From a virus: 56,186 nt of DNA. The stretch covers positions 1 through 56,186 of IMG/VR virus record IMGVR_UViG_3300030012_002778. One strand, 5' to 3'. The position numbers and the translations under genes are program-made. The notes under the pieces are model-generated. The model ran no database searches. It had not been told where the DNA came from and saw only the letters and a list, made by a program, of their open reading frames with translations. Positions 1-8,947 of the stretch are shown here, in pieces (the stretch's first letter is position 1; each line of letters starts with the position of its first letter).

Positions 1-665
1 CGAATTAGGAAACTATTGTTATCTCCCGAATCGGGTAATGTTTGTCTATGTGCATCAGTGGATAAAGCAGTAGACAAAGCATCTGTGCTACAAGTCAAGG
101 TTGTGCATTTACCTAAAAAGTAATACAGCCATGCTCCATGATTAGCAACAAAATTAAGGCTACCTCCACTAAAAGAGGTAATTCCTTTATATTGATAGGT
201 TTTATTTCTACTTCCACCTAGAGATAAATTAATCTGCTTTGTTTCAACTTCGGTTGTTGGAAAAGTAGCACTCTCAAGAATACCTAACCATTGGTCGGAA
301 AGTAGTCTTTTTGCTGTATCAGCAGGAGCAGGAACAGGTGCGCCATATGACTTGATTACAAAATAGTCAGTAGAAGCGGCTGGTGCAGAAGGAGTTATTG
401 TTACGGAATTAGCATCATTAGAGGATATTCTGTGAGTGGATTGTAAAGCATCATTTGTATCGTATCTTTCTAAAAGACATCCTTTATACAAATTAGTAAC
501 TAATTCAAAGTCAGTATCAAAGGTTGCATTTACTTGTATGACGCTTTGTTCTGAACCGTCTAATGCTCCTCCACCATCTTTCAATCCTACACCTAAAAAT
601 AAATCATTTTCTGGTATGAATGTTATGCTTGCCCCGCTTCCTAAAAATATATCTGTATTTGCCAT
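1..665 (-). CDS. Tail-tube-like structural protein (partial, C-terminus off the left edge)
   Basis: The reading frame starts with ATG at 665 and runs off the window with no stop, giving about 221 residues. The protein begins MANTDIFLGSGAS and is rich in Ser, Thr, Gly and Asn, with alternating beta-strand-like stretches and no catalytic motif. It lies last in the visible late operon, after the connector genes, where tailed viruses usually place the major tail (tube) protein. The tail-tube call is inference from position and composition, not from a recognised domain. Confidence 0.6.
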   Translation of the reverse strand, partial: MANTDIFLGSGASITFIPENDLFLGVGLKDGGGALDGSEQSVIQVNATFDTDFELVTNLYKGCLLERYDTNDALQSTHRISSNDANSVTITPSAPAASTDYFVIKSYGAPVPAPADTAKRLLSDQWLGILESATFPTTEVETKQINLSLGGSRNKTYQYKGITSFSGGSLNFVANHGAWLYYFLGKCTTLTCSTDALSTALSTDAHRQTLPDSGDNNSFLI

Positions 666-694
666 AATTAAACTCCCCCTTCCTAACTAACTTA

Positions 695-1228
695 CTAGGG
701 AACACTAACTGCGTATCTTTTTGCTTCTAAACTTATTTTATATCCAAAGAGTCTTTTTGCCCGGTCATTACTTTCGCTTCTTGCACCTAAAAAGAATTGT
801 GTAAACTTACTACCATCTGATGCAGTATAACCTCGCCTATTACTCTCAACCAATCTAGTTAATATCAAGTATATAGCCCTTAGCCTATCTTTGCCATAAG
901 AAGCGTCTAATCCGGAACGCTCATCATGAAGAACTCTAATGTGTAAAGTAAACGAATAGACTTCATTTTTGATGTCATAATGAATAGTAGGATAAGTTAT
1001 ATTCTGCGAATCCTCGAATACAACTATTGTAGCAGGAGAACGGCTCAAATCAACTCTAACTCCTTTATTGGCTGTAGTGGTTCTAATATCAATTATGTCA
1101 GGAGTTATTGCATGAGTAGCATTTATTTTTCCTTCATTAACTAAATCTTGTGTGGCTTGACTCCAAGTTTTACCTAGAGCCGCATTTGTATTTGTTAGCA
1201 TATCTATGAGAAGGCCGACTTCATCCAT
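695..1228 (-). CDS. Possible tail-completion/terminator protein, 177 aa
   Basis: ATG at 1228 is preceded by a good GGAGGTTG ribosome binding site. The mixed alpha/beta sequence (TIHYDIKNEVYSFTLHIRV, then helical DRLRAIYLILTRLVESNRR) resembles the general pattern of small tail terminators that cap the tube. It sits between the connector and the tail-tube-like gene, the usual place for such a protein. No specific family motif is recognised. Its first 25 nt overlap the preceding gene. Confidence 0.6.
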   Translation of the reverse strand: MDEVGLLIDMLTNTNAALGKTWSQATQDLVNEGKINATHAITPDIIDIRTTTANKGVRVDLSRSPATIVVFEDSQNITYPTIHYDIKNEVYSFTLHIRVLHDERSGLDASYGKDRLRAIYLILTRLVESNRRGYTASDGSKFTQFFLGARSESNDRAKRLFGYKISLEAKRYAVSVP

Positions 1229-1404
1229 TTTTCAACCTCCTTTTCAATTTTTAATTCTATTGCCTTAGCAATATCTTCTTCGATATATTGTTGTAATTCC
1301 TCGTCACTAAATGATATGTCTATTCCTAATTGTTCTGATAATTCTTGCATAGCCAGTTGTCTTTCTTTATGTATAGCAACTATTTCTAAGGCTTCTTTAT
1401 TCAT
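1204..1404 (-). CDS. Small charged helical protein, 66 aa
   Basis: I start this at ATG 1404 because the GTGAT just upstream reads as a ribosome binding site; a GTG start at 1413 is the alternative. The protein is entirely helical and rich in Glu and Lys (EELQQYIEEDIAKAIELKIEKEVEKW). It lies between the connector and tail-completion genes and overlaps the latter. It is probably a small morphogenesis protein; function unknown. Confidence 0.65.
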   Translation of the reverse strand: MNKEALEIVAIHKERQLAMQELSEQLGIDISFSDEELQQYIEEDIAKAIELKIEKEVEKWMKSAFS

Positions 1405-1409
1405 ATCAA

Positions 1410-2702
1410 TCACAACAAATAAACAAGGTCTGCTTTACCCTTAAGAATAGCCATAGCCTCATTTCTAAGAATATCATATTTTTCTTTAGTAGAGATGTTT
1501 GCTCCTGTTTCAGCAATAAGAATACTTTGGTCATCGTGTCTTATTATTTCAGCCGCTACCATTTTAGTGGTTGCTTCGTGTATTGCTGAAGGAACTCTAC
1601 CCGAACCTGCTAGATAAGAGACAATAATTGAGTTGTTTGGATGATAAGGATATTCTTGTAAAAAGAATATTCTGCCTTCTTCATTAAGTAGCCAATAATC
1701 TTTAAGACGACCATGTGTTTCTTTATCTGTAAATGGGCTAACAGAACAAACTGTAGGTATTCCTGTTCCGGAAGTAAATGTTAGAGTGTTAGTTCCTGCG
1801 CTCGCACTAGCACTTAGAACAATAGTGTTTGAATCAGTAATAGACGAGATAGTAGTTCCGGAAGAAATACCCGTCCCGCTAACTTCCATACCAACTGCTA
1901 ATTTACTAGAATCAACTACTGTTAGATTGGAACTTCCATTAGCAGTGCATGATTGTTCTGTTGTTACTTTGATTACACAATCTGTTCCATCGTCTCCCGA
2001 TAATAATGAAGAAAAGAAAACAGTAGTTCCATCCTGTGTATCTTTTTGAGCAAAAAAGAAATCAGATATAGATAAATTAGAGGAGGTTAATTCTTTAGCC
2101 GCAGAAGCATTAGTAAATTGAGAAGTTTTAGGATATTCTTCATTAACTAATGCTTCTATTTCTGAATTTGTTGTTTTGATTCCAAAGGTGTTACAGAACT
2201 CATCATTACCTAAATTAGTAATATCATTTTCAGCATTCATAGTAAAAGATACACCGCTATTAGGAAGTTGAAGAATAATTGATTTTAAGTCTCTAAAGTT
2301 ATCTTGTAGAGTTATTCCTGCTTGTGCTGACGCTATCTCTAAATAATTACTACCGTTCCACACTTGTAAGGAAACAACCTTTCTGACTTTCATCTTAGTA
2401 AGTTGAACAAAACCTACATATCCACCATATAGTGTATAGCCCGGAGAGTTTCTATATTCAAAACTGTGAAACTCTTGTTTAGTAAGTATTGGTCTAAAGG
2501 AACGCTTTACCTTATCATCTACTATGCCCTCTACCCTCTTTATTATATTGCCAACTTGTGCTAGTGTTGGATAAGTAGAAACAGAAAAGGCGGGTATTTG
2601 TAACATATTAGCAACTTCTGTTGCGTTAGTGTAAAATCCTCTCCCTTGTGTATAATTAGGATTTATTTCCGTATAGTCGCTTGGCGAGGTAGTTATTCCC
2701 AT
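1410..2702 (-). CDS. Head-tail connector/adaptor-like protein with inserted Ig-like module, 430 aa
   Basis: The N-terminal part (residues ~30-70, ending VDDKVKRSFRP) and the C-terminal helical part (~365-430) look like the helical core of head-tail adaptor proteins, and the gene sits between head and tail genes. Residues ~245-312 form a separate repeat-like beta module with the pattern VGMEVSGTGISSGTTI...NTIVLSASA. Such modules recur in many virus surface proteins and probably project from the particle. The adaptor call is position plus fold-like inference; the inserted module is clear by eye. ATG start at 2702. Confidence 0.65.
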   Translation of the reverse strand: MGITTSPSDYTEINPNYTQGRGFYTNATEVANMLQIPAFSVSTYPTLAQVGNIIKRVEGIVDDKVKRSFRPILTKQEFHSFEYRNSPGYTLYGGYVGFVQLTKMKVRKVVSLQVWNGSNYLEIASAQAGITLQDNFRDLKSIILQLPNSGVSFTMNAENDITNLGNDEFCNTFGIKTTNSEIEALVNEEYPKTSQFTNASAAKELTSSNLSISDFFFAQKDTQDGTTVFFSSLLSGDDGTDCVIKVTTEQSCTANGSSNLTVVDSSKLAVGMEVSGTGISSGTTISSITDSNTIVLSASASAGTNTLTFTSGTGIPTVCSVSPFTDKETHGRLKDYWLLNEEGRIFFLQEYPYHPNNSIIVSYLAGSGRVPSAIHEATTKMVAAEIIRHDDQSILIAETGANISTKEKYDILRNEAMAILKGKADLVYLL

Positions 2703-2706
2703 TTAC

Positions 2707-3846
2707 TTACACTCCCGTAGTTACTCCTTGCCTTCTTAACATTTTAAGTCTCTTTTCTAATCCATTAATGTGCTTTTGCATTATCACATTTACTCCGCTA
2801 GATTCTACCCCTACATTATATGGGCTAAAATCAAAATATCCATGCCCTATTATGTAATATACACAATTGAGTGAAGCGTTTTTGAATTTTTCATTAAGTT
2901 CTCCAAGAGAATGAGAAGCGGCTTGTTTTTTACCCTTTCTTTCGGTAGTCACTAGTTTACACTCAATCTCTAGGCTCTTAACGGTTTGTAGAGATTTTAA
3001 ATCTCCATCTAATGGCTTTAGAAGTTTTTTCATATTTGTCTTCATCCATTCCTCTACTTTCTTTTCAAATTCTTCTGAAGTCTTTAATCGTGCTACTGAT
3101 TCTGGATTCACGGTTGTTTCAAGTATTAGTTCTGCAAAACTATCTAATTCAAATGGAAAAGAAAACACCGCTTCTGCTGCTTTAAATTTAGAATGTCCTT
3201 TTGTAATATATCTAGCAGATTTAACTCCTTTTGCTTTAATTATATTGGCTTTAGTTTCTGCCTGTCTTTCAGGAGATACAGAAGGATAATAGATTATAGT
3301 GTTTGCATTTTTCAGTTGAGTATTTTTTCCAGAAGAATAAGAATACTTACCAGTAGGTTCTCCGGTCTTAGAATTAAAAGATGGTCTTAAGACAAATTCT
3401 GTTTCTATACCATAATCCTTGAAGGTTTTAAGATAATCAAAATCTGGAATTTCTTCTAAGTCTCTTCCAAACTTCATAAAGGTAAAACCAATTATTTTAT
3501 TTTTTACATCTGTATCGGTTACTAAACTCTTTAGAGAAGTTCTTTTTATCATTTTTTTATTTTTTTCTTTGTCTTTATCCGTTTTTCCTAGACTTCTAGC
3601 AAATCCTTCTGATTCAGACAAAAAATCATATGAGTTTGAACTTAAAACTGAATCTAATATAGACTGTATCTCGCCTATGAATTCACCTTCTTGATTATTT
3701 TTTCTAGTTTGTTTTTTCGCTGATTTTAATTTACTGACAAAAGAGCCTTCATTTCTAAAAAGATACTGTTCTAGTTCTTGTTTTATATCTTCTTTATCAT
3801 CGGGAAAAGCCTTCGGTAAGGTTCCCCAGTTGAATGCAATTGACAA
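2707..3846 (-). CDS. Structural protein of unknown function, 379 aa
   Basis: The frame starts at TTG (3846) behind GTGATTTAA, as do several neighbours. The protein is very Lys/Glu/Ser rich, with a helical N-terminal 100 residues and a mixed C-terminal half ending KHINGLEKRLKMLRRQG. No catalytic motif is seen. It lies between a Gly/Gln-rich protein and the connector, so a neck or tail-assembly role is plausible but unproven. Confidence 0.7.
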   Translation of the reverse strand: MSIAFNWGTLPKAFPDDKEDIKQELEQYLFRNEGSFVSKLKSAKKQTRKNNQEGEFIGEIQSILDSVLSSNSYDFLSESEGFARSLGKTDKDKEKNKKMIKRTSLKSLVTDTDVKNKIIGFTFMKFGRDLEEIPDFDYLKTFKDYGIETEFVLRPSFNSKTGEPTGKYSYSSGKNTQLKNANTIIYYPSVSPERQAETKANIIKAKGVKSARYITKGHSKFKAAEAVFSFPFELDSFAELILETTVNPESVARLKTSEEFEKKVEEWMKTNMKKLLKPLDGDLKSLQTVKSLEIECKLVTTERKGKKQAASHSLGELNEKFKNASLNCVYYIIGHGYFDFSPYNVGVESSGVNVIMQKHINGLEKRLKMLRRQGVTTGV

Positions 3847-3858
3847 ATTAAATCACAC

Positions 3859-4515
3859 TCACATTAACCATTTAGCCCAAGCCGCACCTTTCTGTATAGC
3901 ACTACCTAAACCTAATCCGCTTTGTGGAGGTTCGTAACTCATTTGCCCTTGAGCATCTATCCAATATGGTCTACCATATCCATCTGTTCCGCTAGGAGGA
4001 ACTGGATATCCACTACCATTATTCATAGCACCCTGCATTTGGTTATATTGTTGCATATTACCTGTTAATCCTGCAATTGCTACTCCTGCTGTTGGTTGTG
4101 TTGGCATTTGTCCTCCTCCACCAAACCCTTGAGATTCTAAATATTGCTGTTTAGCCATTTTTCTTTGCATGACAACTTCAGTATTGATAGCCGCACCTAG
4201 AATCTTTTGAATATCTAGGTCAATATTCTCTTGGGTTATCCTTTCAAATTCCCTCATAGCATCGGGGTTAATTGTGATGTTTCCCCCTGATGTCGTAAAA
4301 GAAAGTTTACCTAACATTTGCGAAACCACTCTTTCGATGACATCTTCCATTAACTGTTCTAAAGCAGTTAAGAATTGTTCACCATGGTATTGAAAAAATT
4401 CTTCAACATGATTTTCTTGTAGTGAAAGTAAGTTATTTACATTCTTGAAATTTTGGTCGCCCTGTGCTTGAACTGCACCCAATACTGTTCCGTTACTTGT
4501 TCCTAGTATTCCCAT
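3859..4515 (-). CDS. Structural protein with Gly/Gln-rich C-terminus, 218 aa
   Basis: The N-terminal ~130 residues are predicted helical and amphipathic. The C-terminal part (~130-200) is low-complexity, rich in Gly, Gln, Pro and Tyr (GFGGGGQMPTQPTAG), and ends in a short hydrophobic segment. ATG at 4515 is 3 nt from the preceding gene. Probably virion associated; function unknown. Confidence 0.7.
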   Translation of the reverse strand: MGILGTSNGTVLGAVQAQGDQNFKNVNNLLSLQENHVEEFFQYHGEQFLTALEQLMEDVIERVVSQMLGKLSFTTSGGNITINPDAMREFERITQENIDLDIQKILGAAINTEVVMQRKMAKQQYLESQGFGGGGQMPTQPTAGVAIAGLTGNMQQYNQMQGAMNNGSGYPVPPSGTDGYGRPYWIDAQGQMSYEPPQSGLGLGSAIQKGAAWAKWLM

Positions 4516-4517
4516 AT

Positions 4518-5198
4518 CTATTCCTCTTTTGGCTCCTCTTTGGTTTCTTTTTCTATCTTAGGGGCTTTAACACCTTGATTTATCATTAGATAATTTAATC
4601 TATCTGTTAATATATTTATTTCTCCAACGATTTCAATTGCTTCGTTAGTGGCAGACCTATTATCGCCTAATGTGGGTGGCTTAATAAAATAACCTGCGGC
4701 AGTTAAAGAAACAATATCTTCTTTAGATAAATTCTTTATTGGGCCGCTTTTTAAAATCTTAGGTGTTTTCGGAATAAATCGCTTAAACTCTAAGCCGTGT
4801 TTATCTGCAAGTATCTGTTGTTGTAACATTTCTAATTGCATAAAATGAGCCGCATGTTTAGGACAGTATGTTCCCATTAATGGCCTACCTTTTATTACCC
4901 CATCTAAAGGAATAGGTGGCCTCATATAATCTCCCGGTTCCCAAACATGATGCATTCCACAAACAACACACCTATCTTTTAGATTGAATTTTTTCCCATA
5001 CTTGATAAAAAGCAATTTTTTAGGTTCTGCTTTCAAAACTCTAATTAATTCTTTTTGTTGTTTTTTAGGCTTAATTGCCATAAACTTGTATTCTTGAACT
5101 ATACCACTTGCTCTAGCCATTTGTAGTGGGGTCATTCCATATGCAACCCCTTGTGATTGCATATTATTTTGTCCTATCATATTTGGTTGTTGATACAT
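4518..5198 (-). CDS. Zinc-binding structural or assembly protein, 226 aa
   Basis: ATG at 5198 follows a GAGGTAAAAG ribosome binding site. Residues ~77-114 contain CVVCGMHHVW and YCPKHAAHF, a CxxC...CxxH arrangement that should bind one zinc ion. The N-terminus is Gln/Asn/Met rich and the C-terminus is Glu/Lys rich. The gene directly follows the GTPase gene in transcription order. No family is recognised. Confidence 0.7.
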   Translation of the reverse strand: MYQQPNMIGQNNMQSQGVAYGMTPLQMARASGIVQEYKFMAIKPKKQQKELIRVLKAEPKKLLFIKYGKKFNLKDRCVVCGMHHVWEPGDYMRPPIPLDGVIKGRPLMGTYCPKHAAHFMQLEMLQQQILADKHGLEFKRFIPKTPKILKSGPIKNLSKEDIVSLTAAGYFIKPPTLGDNRSATNEAIEIVGEINILTDRLNYLMINQGVKAPKIEKETKEEPKEE

Positions 5199-5207
5199 AC
5201 TTTTACC

Positions 5208-5876
5208 TCAATAATCTTTTATCATCGTCATTACTCCTCTATATACCATTTCGGGGTCTGACTTTGCTGATACTATATACTTGAAACAAGGAATGCCTTT
5301 GTCATTCAGTTGTCTCATACCATACTTAAAAGGTTCAAATATTTTATGTTTGTCAATTGGTTGGTCTTGTTCCAAAGGATATTTTTCTCCCCATATATCG
5401 TATTTATTAGCCCATATTGCTACAGCCATAGGATAATCTGAATCTTTTTTCTTTCTACCAGTAGGCCATCTGCTAGAAACAATAGTATCTACTAAAAATT
5501 TCCAAGCCACTTGATGGTCTAGGTTTGCCTTATTATCCAAATGCCTATGGTCAATCATAAAAATAACATATTTAACTCTACGACCCTGCATATCCTTTAC
5601 CCATTCTTTCCAATAAACTGCTTCTCCTCCGATATCGGCACTCTTTATTGTATGGGAATCTCCATCTATTTTTACATTCTTTCTTGATGCTCTATGCAAA
5701 CCAACAGTTCTTTCATTAATTTGGGGAACTTCCCCTCTTGTTCTTAGTTGGTGACTTAAGGTTGTTTTACCAACCATAGTCGCTCCATATACTCCAAAAT
5801 TAATTGCGTGGACTTTTTTCCAAAAACCGATAATTGCTTCACCTACTAATATGGCAAAGCCAGTCATCAATGACAT
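5208..5876 (-). CDS. Ras/Arf-like small GTPase, 222 aa
   Basis: All G-box motifs are visible in order: G1 GATMVGKT (~31-38), a G2 Thr in NERTVGL, G3 DIGG (~81-84), G4 NKYD (~157-160) and G5 SAK (~203-205). The DIGG G3 is like that of Arf, Sar or SRbeta-type GTPases (DxxG). A hydrophobic segment (~1-20) precedes the G domain and could anchor it to membrane. I start at ATG 5876, right after the stop of the upstream membrane-protein gene. It lies among membrane and capsid genes, which suggests a role at the host membrane or in particle assembly or exit. GTPases of this kind are rarely reported in tailed viruses. Function is inference; the GTP-binding fold is well supported. Confidence 0.88.
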   Translation of the reverse strand: MSLMTGFAILVGEAIIGFWKKVHAINFGVYGATMVGKTTLSHQLRTRGEVPQINERTVGLHRASRKNVKIDGDSHTIKSADIGGEAVYWKEWVKDMQGRRVKYVIFMIDHRHLDNKANLDHQVAWKFLVDTIVSSRWPTGRKKKDSDYPMAVAIWANKYDIWGEKYPLEQDQPIDKHKIFEPFKYGMRQLNDKGIPCFKYIVSAKSDPEMVYRGVMTMIKDY

Positions 5877-5877
5877 A

Positions 5878-6096
5878 TCAATGACTCCATAAATCACTCA
5901 ATCTATCTATAATCCATCCCATTATATTGATGTCAAAAACACCCATAATGTTTCCAATTAGAAACATAGCGAGGGTAGAGCAACTACCCCAAAACCATGC
6001 TCTCATTTTCAAAAAGAAAATATCAGCAGAATGCGCCCTAGACTGATTATAGGCATAATCAGAATCAGAAAACCCTAGCAAATCGCTAACGACCAA
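5878..6096 (-). CDS. Small membrane protein, 72 aa
   Basis: TTG start at 6096 behind GAGGGGTTGGTTAA. One strong hydrophobic segment (AWFWGSCSTLAMFLIGNIMGVF, split here as ~33-54) is flanked by charged residues. It sits between a two-segment membrane protein and the GTPase, spaced by a few bases. It could be a holin-like or membrane-docking partner of the GTPase; that is inference. Confidence 0.7.
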   Translation of the reverse strand: MVVSDLLGFSDSDYAYNQSRAHSADIFFLKMRAWFWGSCSTLAMFLIGNIMGVFDINIMGWIIDRLSDLWSH

Positions 6097-6108
6097 TTAA
6101 CCAACCCC

Positions 6109-6495
6109 TCACTGTAGGGCGGCTAAAAACTCATTACCAACGGTATTCTCGTCTTCTTGTGTTGGTGGGGTATAGAAACTAGTATTGTATTGTCTAGCAC
6201 TTTCACGCATTTTTTGTCGTTGTTGTTCGTCCCTAGCCTTTCTTTCCCAAAATGCTCCTATCTTTCTATCAAGTAGCCACATTTCTATTTTATCATTGAG
6301 TGCTAAATCAAATAGAGCCTTCATAACCATAATTGCTCCAATTGTTCCTAATCCAAATAGAACAGAATGTGCTATTGGCCCATAAGGAAAACCTGTCCCA
6401 AATGTCGCATAAGCAAACACATTCGCTCCACTCAATGCGCCAACAAAGAGTATAGTCATCACTAATCTAGTATCTTGGTTCAAAACTGCCATCAT
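6109..6495 (-). CDS. Two-transmembrane protein with charged tail, 128 aa
   Basis: ATG at 6495 or 6492 behind GAGGTTTT. Two hydrophobic segments (~12-34 and ~42-65) are followed by a charged helical tail (WERKARDEQQRQKMRESARQ) and a Pro/Thr-rich end. This topology fits holin-like or membrane-remodelling proteins. Grouping with the next membrane protein and the small GTPase suggests a membrane-acting trio. Confidence 0.7.
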   Translation of the reverse strand: MMAVLNQDTRLVMTILFVGALSGANVFAYATFGTGFPYGPIAHSVLFGLGTIGAIMVMKALFDLALNDKIEMWLLDRKIGAFWERKARDEQQRQKMRESARQYNTSFYTPPTQEDENTVGNEFLAALQ

Positions 6496-6501
6496 AAAAC
6501 C

Positions 6502-6792
6502 TCAAGCAAATTCAACGGAGACAGCCGCACCAATACCAGTCCCAGTCGCTATGTCAAGATATAGACCGTTACTAGCAATAACGCCATGCATGTCAAACTC
6601 TAAGGCGGACATTTGGGGTTTTAGATTTATTCTCGCTAATTCTTTACCACTTGCGGCAGAAGAATTATCAAAAACTCTAACTAATGTAGGGTTTGTTCCT
6701 GTTAATTGTGCGTGAATAGAAACTAATTTGCATCTTTCAGCACTAACGACTGCGCTTGCAGTTAAAACCCCACTACTTCTACAACTAGCCAT
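6502..6792 (-). CDS. Small beta-rich virion protein, 96 aa
   Basis: ATG at 6792 follows GGAGGACTACCT. The sequence is Ser/Ala/Val rich with beta-strand alternation (ARINLKPQMSALEFDMHGVIAS) and no catalytic motif. Its size and position a few genes after the major capsid protein fit a decoration or minor capsid protein. Function is inferred from context. Confidence 0.65.
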   Translation of the reverse strand: MASCRSSGVLTASAVVSAERCKLVSIHAQLTGTNPTLVRVFDNSSAASGKELARINLKPQMSALEFDMHGVIASNGLYLDIATGTGIGAAVSVEFA

Positions 6793-6838
6793 AGGTAGTC
6801 CTCCGTCAAACTTTCAACCTTACAACTACTTCTTAACC

Positions 6839-7183
6839 TTATTCCTCTTTTTGAGGAGTTTTGGCCTTAGACTTTGTAGTTTTAGGTTTCGGTTTAGAGA
6901 CTTTAGGCTTCTTTTTAACGGGCAGAAGAAGTGCCTCTAACTCTTTATGAGTAGAGACATCCTCTCCTGTTGTTTTAGCCGCCAATAGCAATTGCTTAGG
7001 AGATAAAGATAGAAGTGTTTCTCTATCTTTTTCTTCAAAGGTAAATACTAAATCTCTAGAGTTTAGTCTTCCTAAAGCCCAACGAACAGAAACACTAGCG
7101 GATTTCTTCTTTGTGATTCTTCCCGCAGGAGTGTCTGTTGCATTGAACCTAGAACAACCTTCAGCAACTATAACTGTTACCAA
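6839..7183 (-). CDS. Small protein with Lys/Pro-rich tail, 114 aa
   Basis: TTG start at 7183 behind GAGGTGACTTAA. The first ~75 residues look folded; the last 35 are a repetitive Lys/Pro tail (KKKPKVSKPKPKTTKSKAK) that could bind DNA or other acidic surfaces. It is adjacent to capsid genes, so it is probably virion associated. Confidence 0.65.
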   Translation of the reverse strand: MVTVIVAEGCSRFNATDTPAGRITKKKSASVSVRWALGRLNSRDLVFTFEEKDRETLLSLSPKQLLLAAKTTGEDVSTHKELEALLLPVKKKPKVSKPKPKTTKSKAKTPQKEE

Positions 7184-7193
7184 TTAAGTCACC

Positions 7194-7541
7194 TCAAAGG
7201 TTTCCCCAAACTCTAACCCTAACAGTAGTATCTGTAATGTCTCCGTTTGCAGCAGCATTTGTTCCATCATTCGCTGTAAACAATAAAGCGAAACTAGAAC
7301 TGCTTTCATAAGCACCTGCGGCTGAAATTTCTACATCTACTTGATGAGTAGCGGGGATAGAATTACCTGTTATGGTTACACAAGAAATACTTGATAGTCC
7401 CAACGATGCAGCAGTTACAACTTCTCCTCCGTTAGTAGCAGTAGTTACTAAAAGAGAAGCATCAACCACATATTCATCACCAACAACTCTAGGGTTAGTG
7501 TAGCCTTTATGGTCGGCTAACAATGTTACTGTATGTGCCAA
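7194..7541 (-). CDS. Probable capsid decoration protein, 115 aa
   Basis: TTG start at 7541 behind GAGGTGGTTTAA. It lies directly downstream of the major capsid gene, 10 bases away. The sequence is beta-rich and small-residue rich (ISAAGAYESSSSFALLFTANDGTN). Small proteins in this position in HK97-fold viruses often stabilise the capsid; this call is positional. Confidence 0.65.
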   Translation of the reverse strand: MAHTVTLLADHKGYTNPRVVGDEYVVDASLLVTTATNGGEVVTAASLGLSSISCVTITGNSIPATHQVDVEISAAGAYESSSSFALLFTANDGTNAAANGDITDTTVRVRVWGNL

Positions 7542-7551
7542 TTAAACCACC

Positions 7552-8946
7552 TCACAGTAGGTTGGTAATCTTGCCTTGACCCTTAAAGTATGAACAACCA
7601 ACTTCTGCAATTGTTCGGTAAAGAGCCTTGTTACCTAGAGTTCCAACACCGAATGGGTTTCCACTAGCAATACCATCCTCAAAGTATTGAGTTGGTTTCA
7701 TAACAGATAGCCATAGGTGGTCAGTATCTAGGAACAACATATCACTTATTGGATTAGCAGTTGCAGATGTTTTAGACATAGCCGCTACGGGAATCAATGG
7801 GATATCATAGTATGTAGAAACTCTAAATCCTACTTCAGCACCCTTTGTTCCTCTAACACCGTTTACAGTTGGAACAATTTCTTTTCTATCCATGAATCTC
7901 TCTTGTGCTTGTAATAAGTCAGCAAGAGTTTGAATGGTATCATATCCAGTTAGAATAACCTTTGGTGAACCACCGGCTTCACGAAGTAGTCTTAGAGTAT
8001 TGTTGATTACAGTCAAAGTTAATTGACGACCACCAGTAGCGGAATAATCATCATTATCATCTACTTGAGCATCTAGGAATCCTGAACCTGATGCACCACG
8101 AACAGTTCCGTAAAGTCTCTTCATTGGTTCATTGTCAGCATCATCTGTTCCCGCATTGTTATCATACTTTAGAGAGTAGAAATCATCGGAATCCATTTGT
8201 GTGATTTCAGCCGCAGAAGATACAACCTTCAATAGAGAAGTATAATTTCTATCTAACAAATCAAGAGATTCGCTGCTTCCGGAACCAAGATAGAATTCAA
8301 GTGGCATAACTAGCATTTTGTTTTGAGTTTCAGCATGGTGCTTACCCATATCCTCTCTCATTTGCGCTCTAATGTCACCAATTCCATCATCAATTGCTGC
8401 CATTTCCATAGCCAATTCGCTAAAGTCGAATTGATGTGCAATTGTTTTAGGACTTGTAAATAGTGTAGTGTAAGTTGGGGCAATAGCCGCTAATCCGTCA
8501 AGTGCCTCGTCTAATCGTGCATTTTCCGGAACACCACCAATAGTATCTGCTCTTGGAGTTGTTGAACCAATGTTTGCAGCAGTTGGGGTTCCTACGCCAT
8601 CGTCACTGTTTGCCGCTACTGCTAGAGAGTTTCCACTTCCACCGGCAGGTCTTTCTGTCATTATTCTCCATCCACTAGATGTATATGGCCTCTTTGAAAT
8701 AACTGAAAGAGCATTACATTCCCTGTTTAGCATTGACCAAACTTTTTGTCCGAAAATCTTGTTGTAAAGACCACCGACATCAGAAATACCAACATTACCA
8801 GCGACATTTGCCGCATTGGTATCATGACCAACATGAATACCTGCAACAGTTCCCGCTTGCTTCAACAATTGGTTGTTAAAGCCGGTTGCTCCGGTTAGTC
8901 CATATGTTCTTGCTTCTAAATCTGCCATTGTATTAATGTAACTCAT
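7552..8946 (-). CDS. Major capsid protein, HK97-like, 464 aa
   Basis: ATG at 8946 has a strong ribosome binding site (GGAGGCATTT). The length and order (protease, then capsid protein, then decoration) are standard for HK97-fold viruses. The sequence carries a helical N-arm region, a central domain with long helices (TVINNTLRLLREAGGSPKVI) and a C-terminal region with LYRTIAEVGCSYFKGQGK. It is likely cut from its N-terminal part by the adjacent protease during maturation; no cut site can be assigned by eye. The fold call is based on context and general pattern. Confidence 0.85.
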   Translation of the reverse strand: MSYINTMADLEARTYGLTGATGFNNQLLKQAGTVAGIHVGHDTNAANVAGNVGISDVGGLYNKIFGQKVWSMLNRECNALSVISKRPYTSSGWRIMTERPAGGSGNSLAVAANSDDGVGTPTAANIGSTTPRADTIGGVPENARLDEALDGLAAIAPTYTTLFTSPKTIAHQFDFSELAMEMAAIDDGIGDIRAQMREDMGKHHAETQNKMLVMPLEFYLGSGSSESLDLLDRNYTSLLKVVSSAAEITQMDSDDFYSLKYDNNAGTDDADNEPMKRLYGTVRGASGSGFLDAQVDDNDDYSATGGRQLTLTVINNTLRLLREAGGSPKVILTGYDTIQTLADLLQAQERFMDRKEIVPTVNGVRGTKGAEVGFRVSTYYDIPLIPVAAMSKTSATANPISDMLFLDTDHLWLSVMKPTQYFEDGIASGNPFGVGTLGNKALYRTIAEVGCSYFKGQGKITNLL

Positions 8947-8947
8947 C

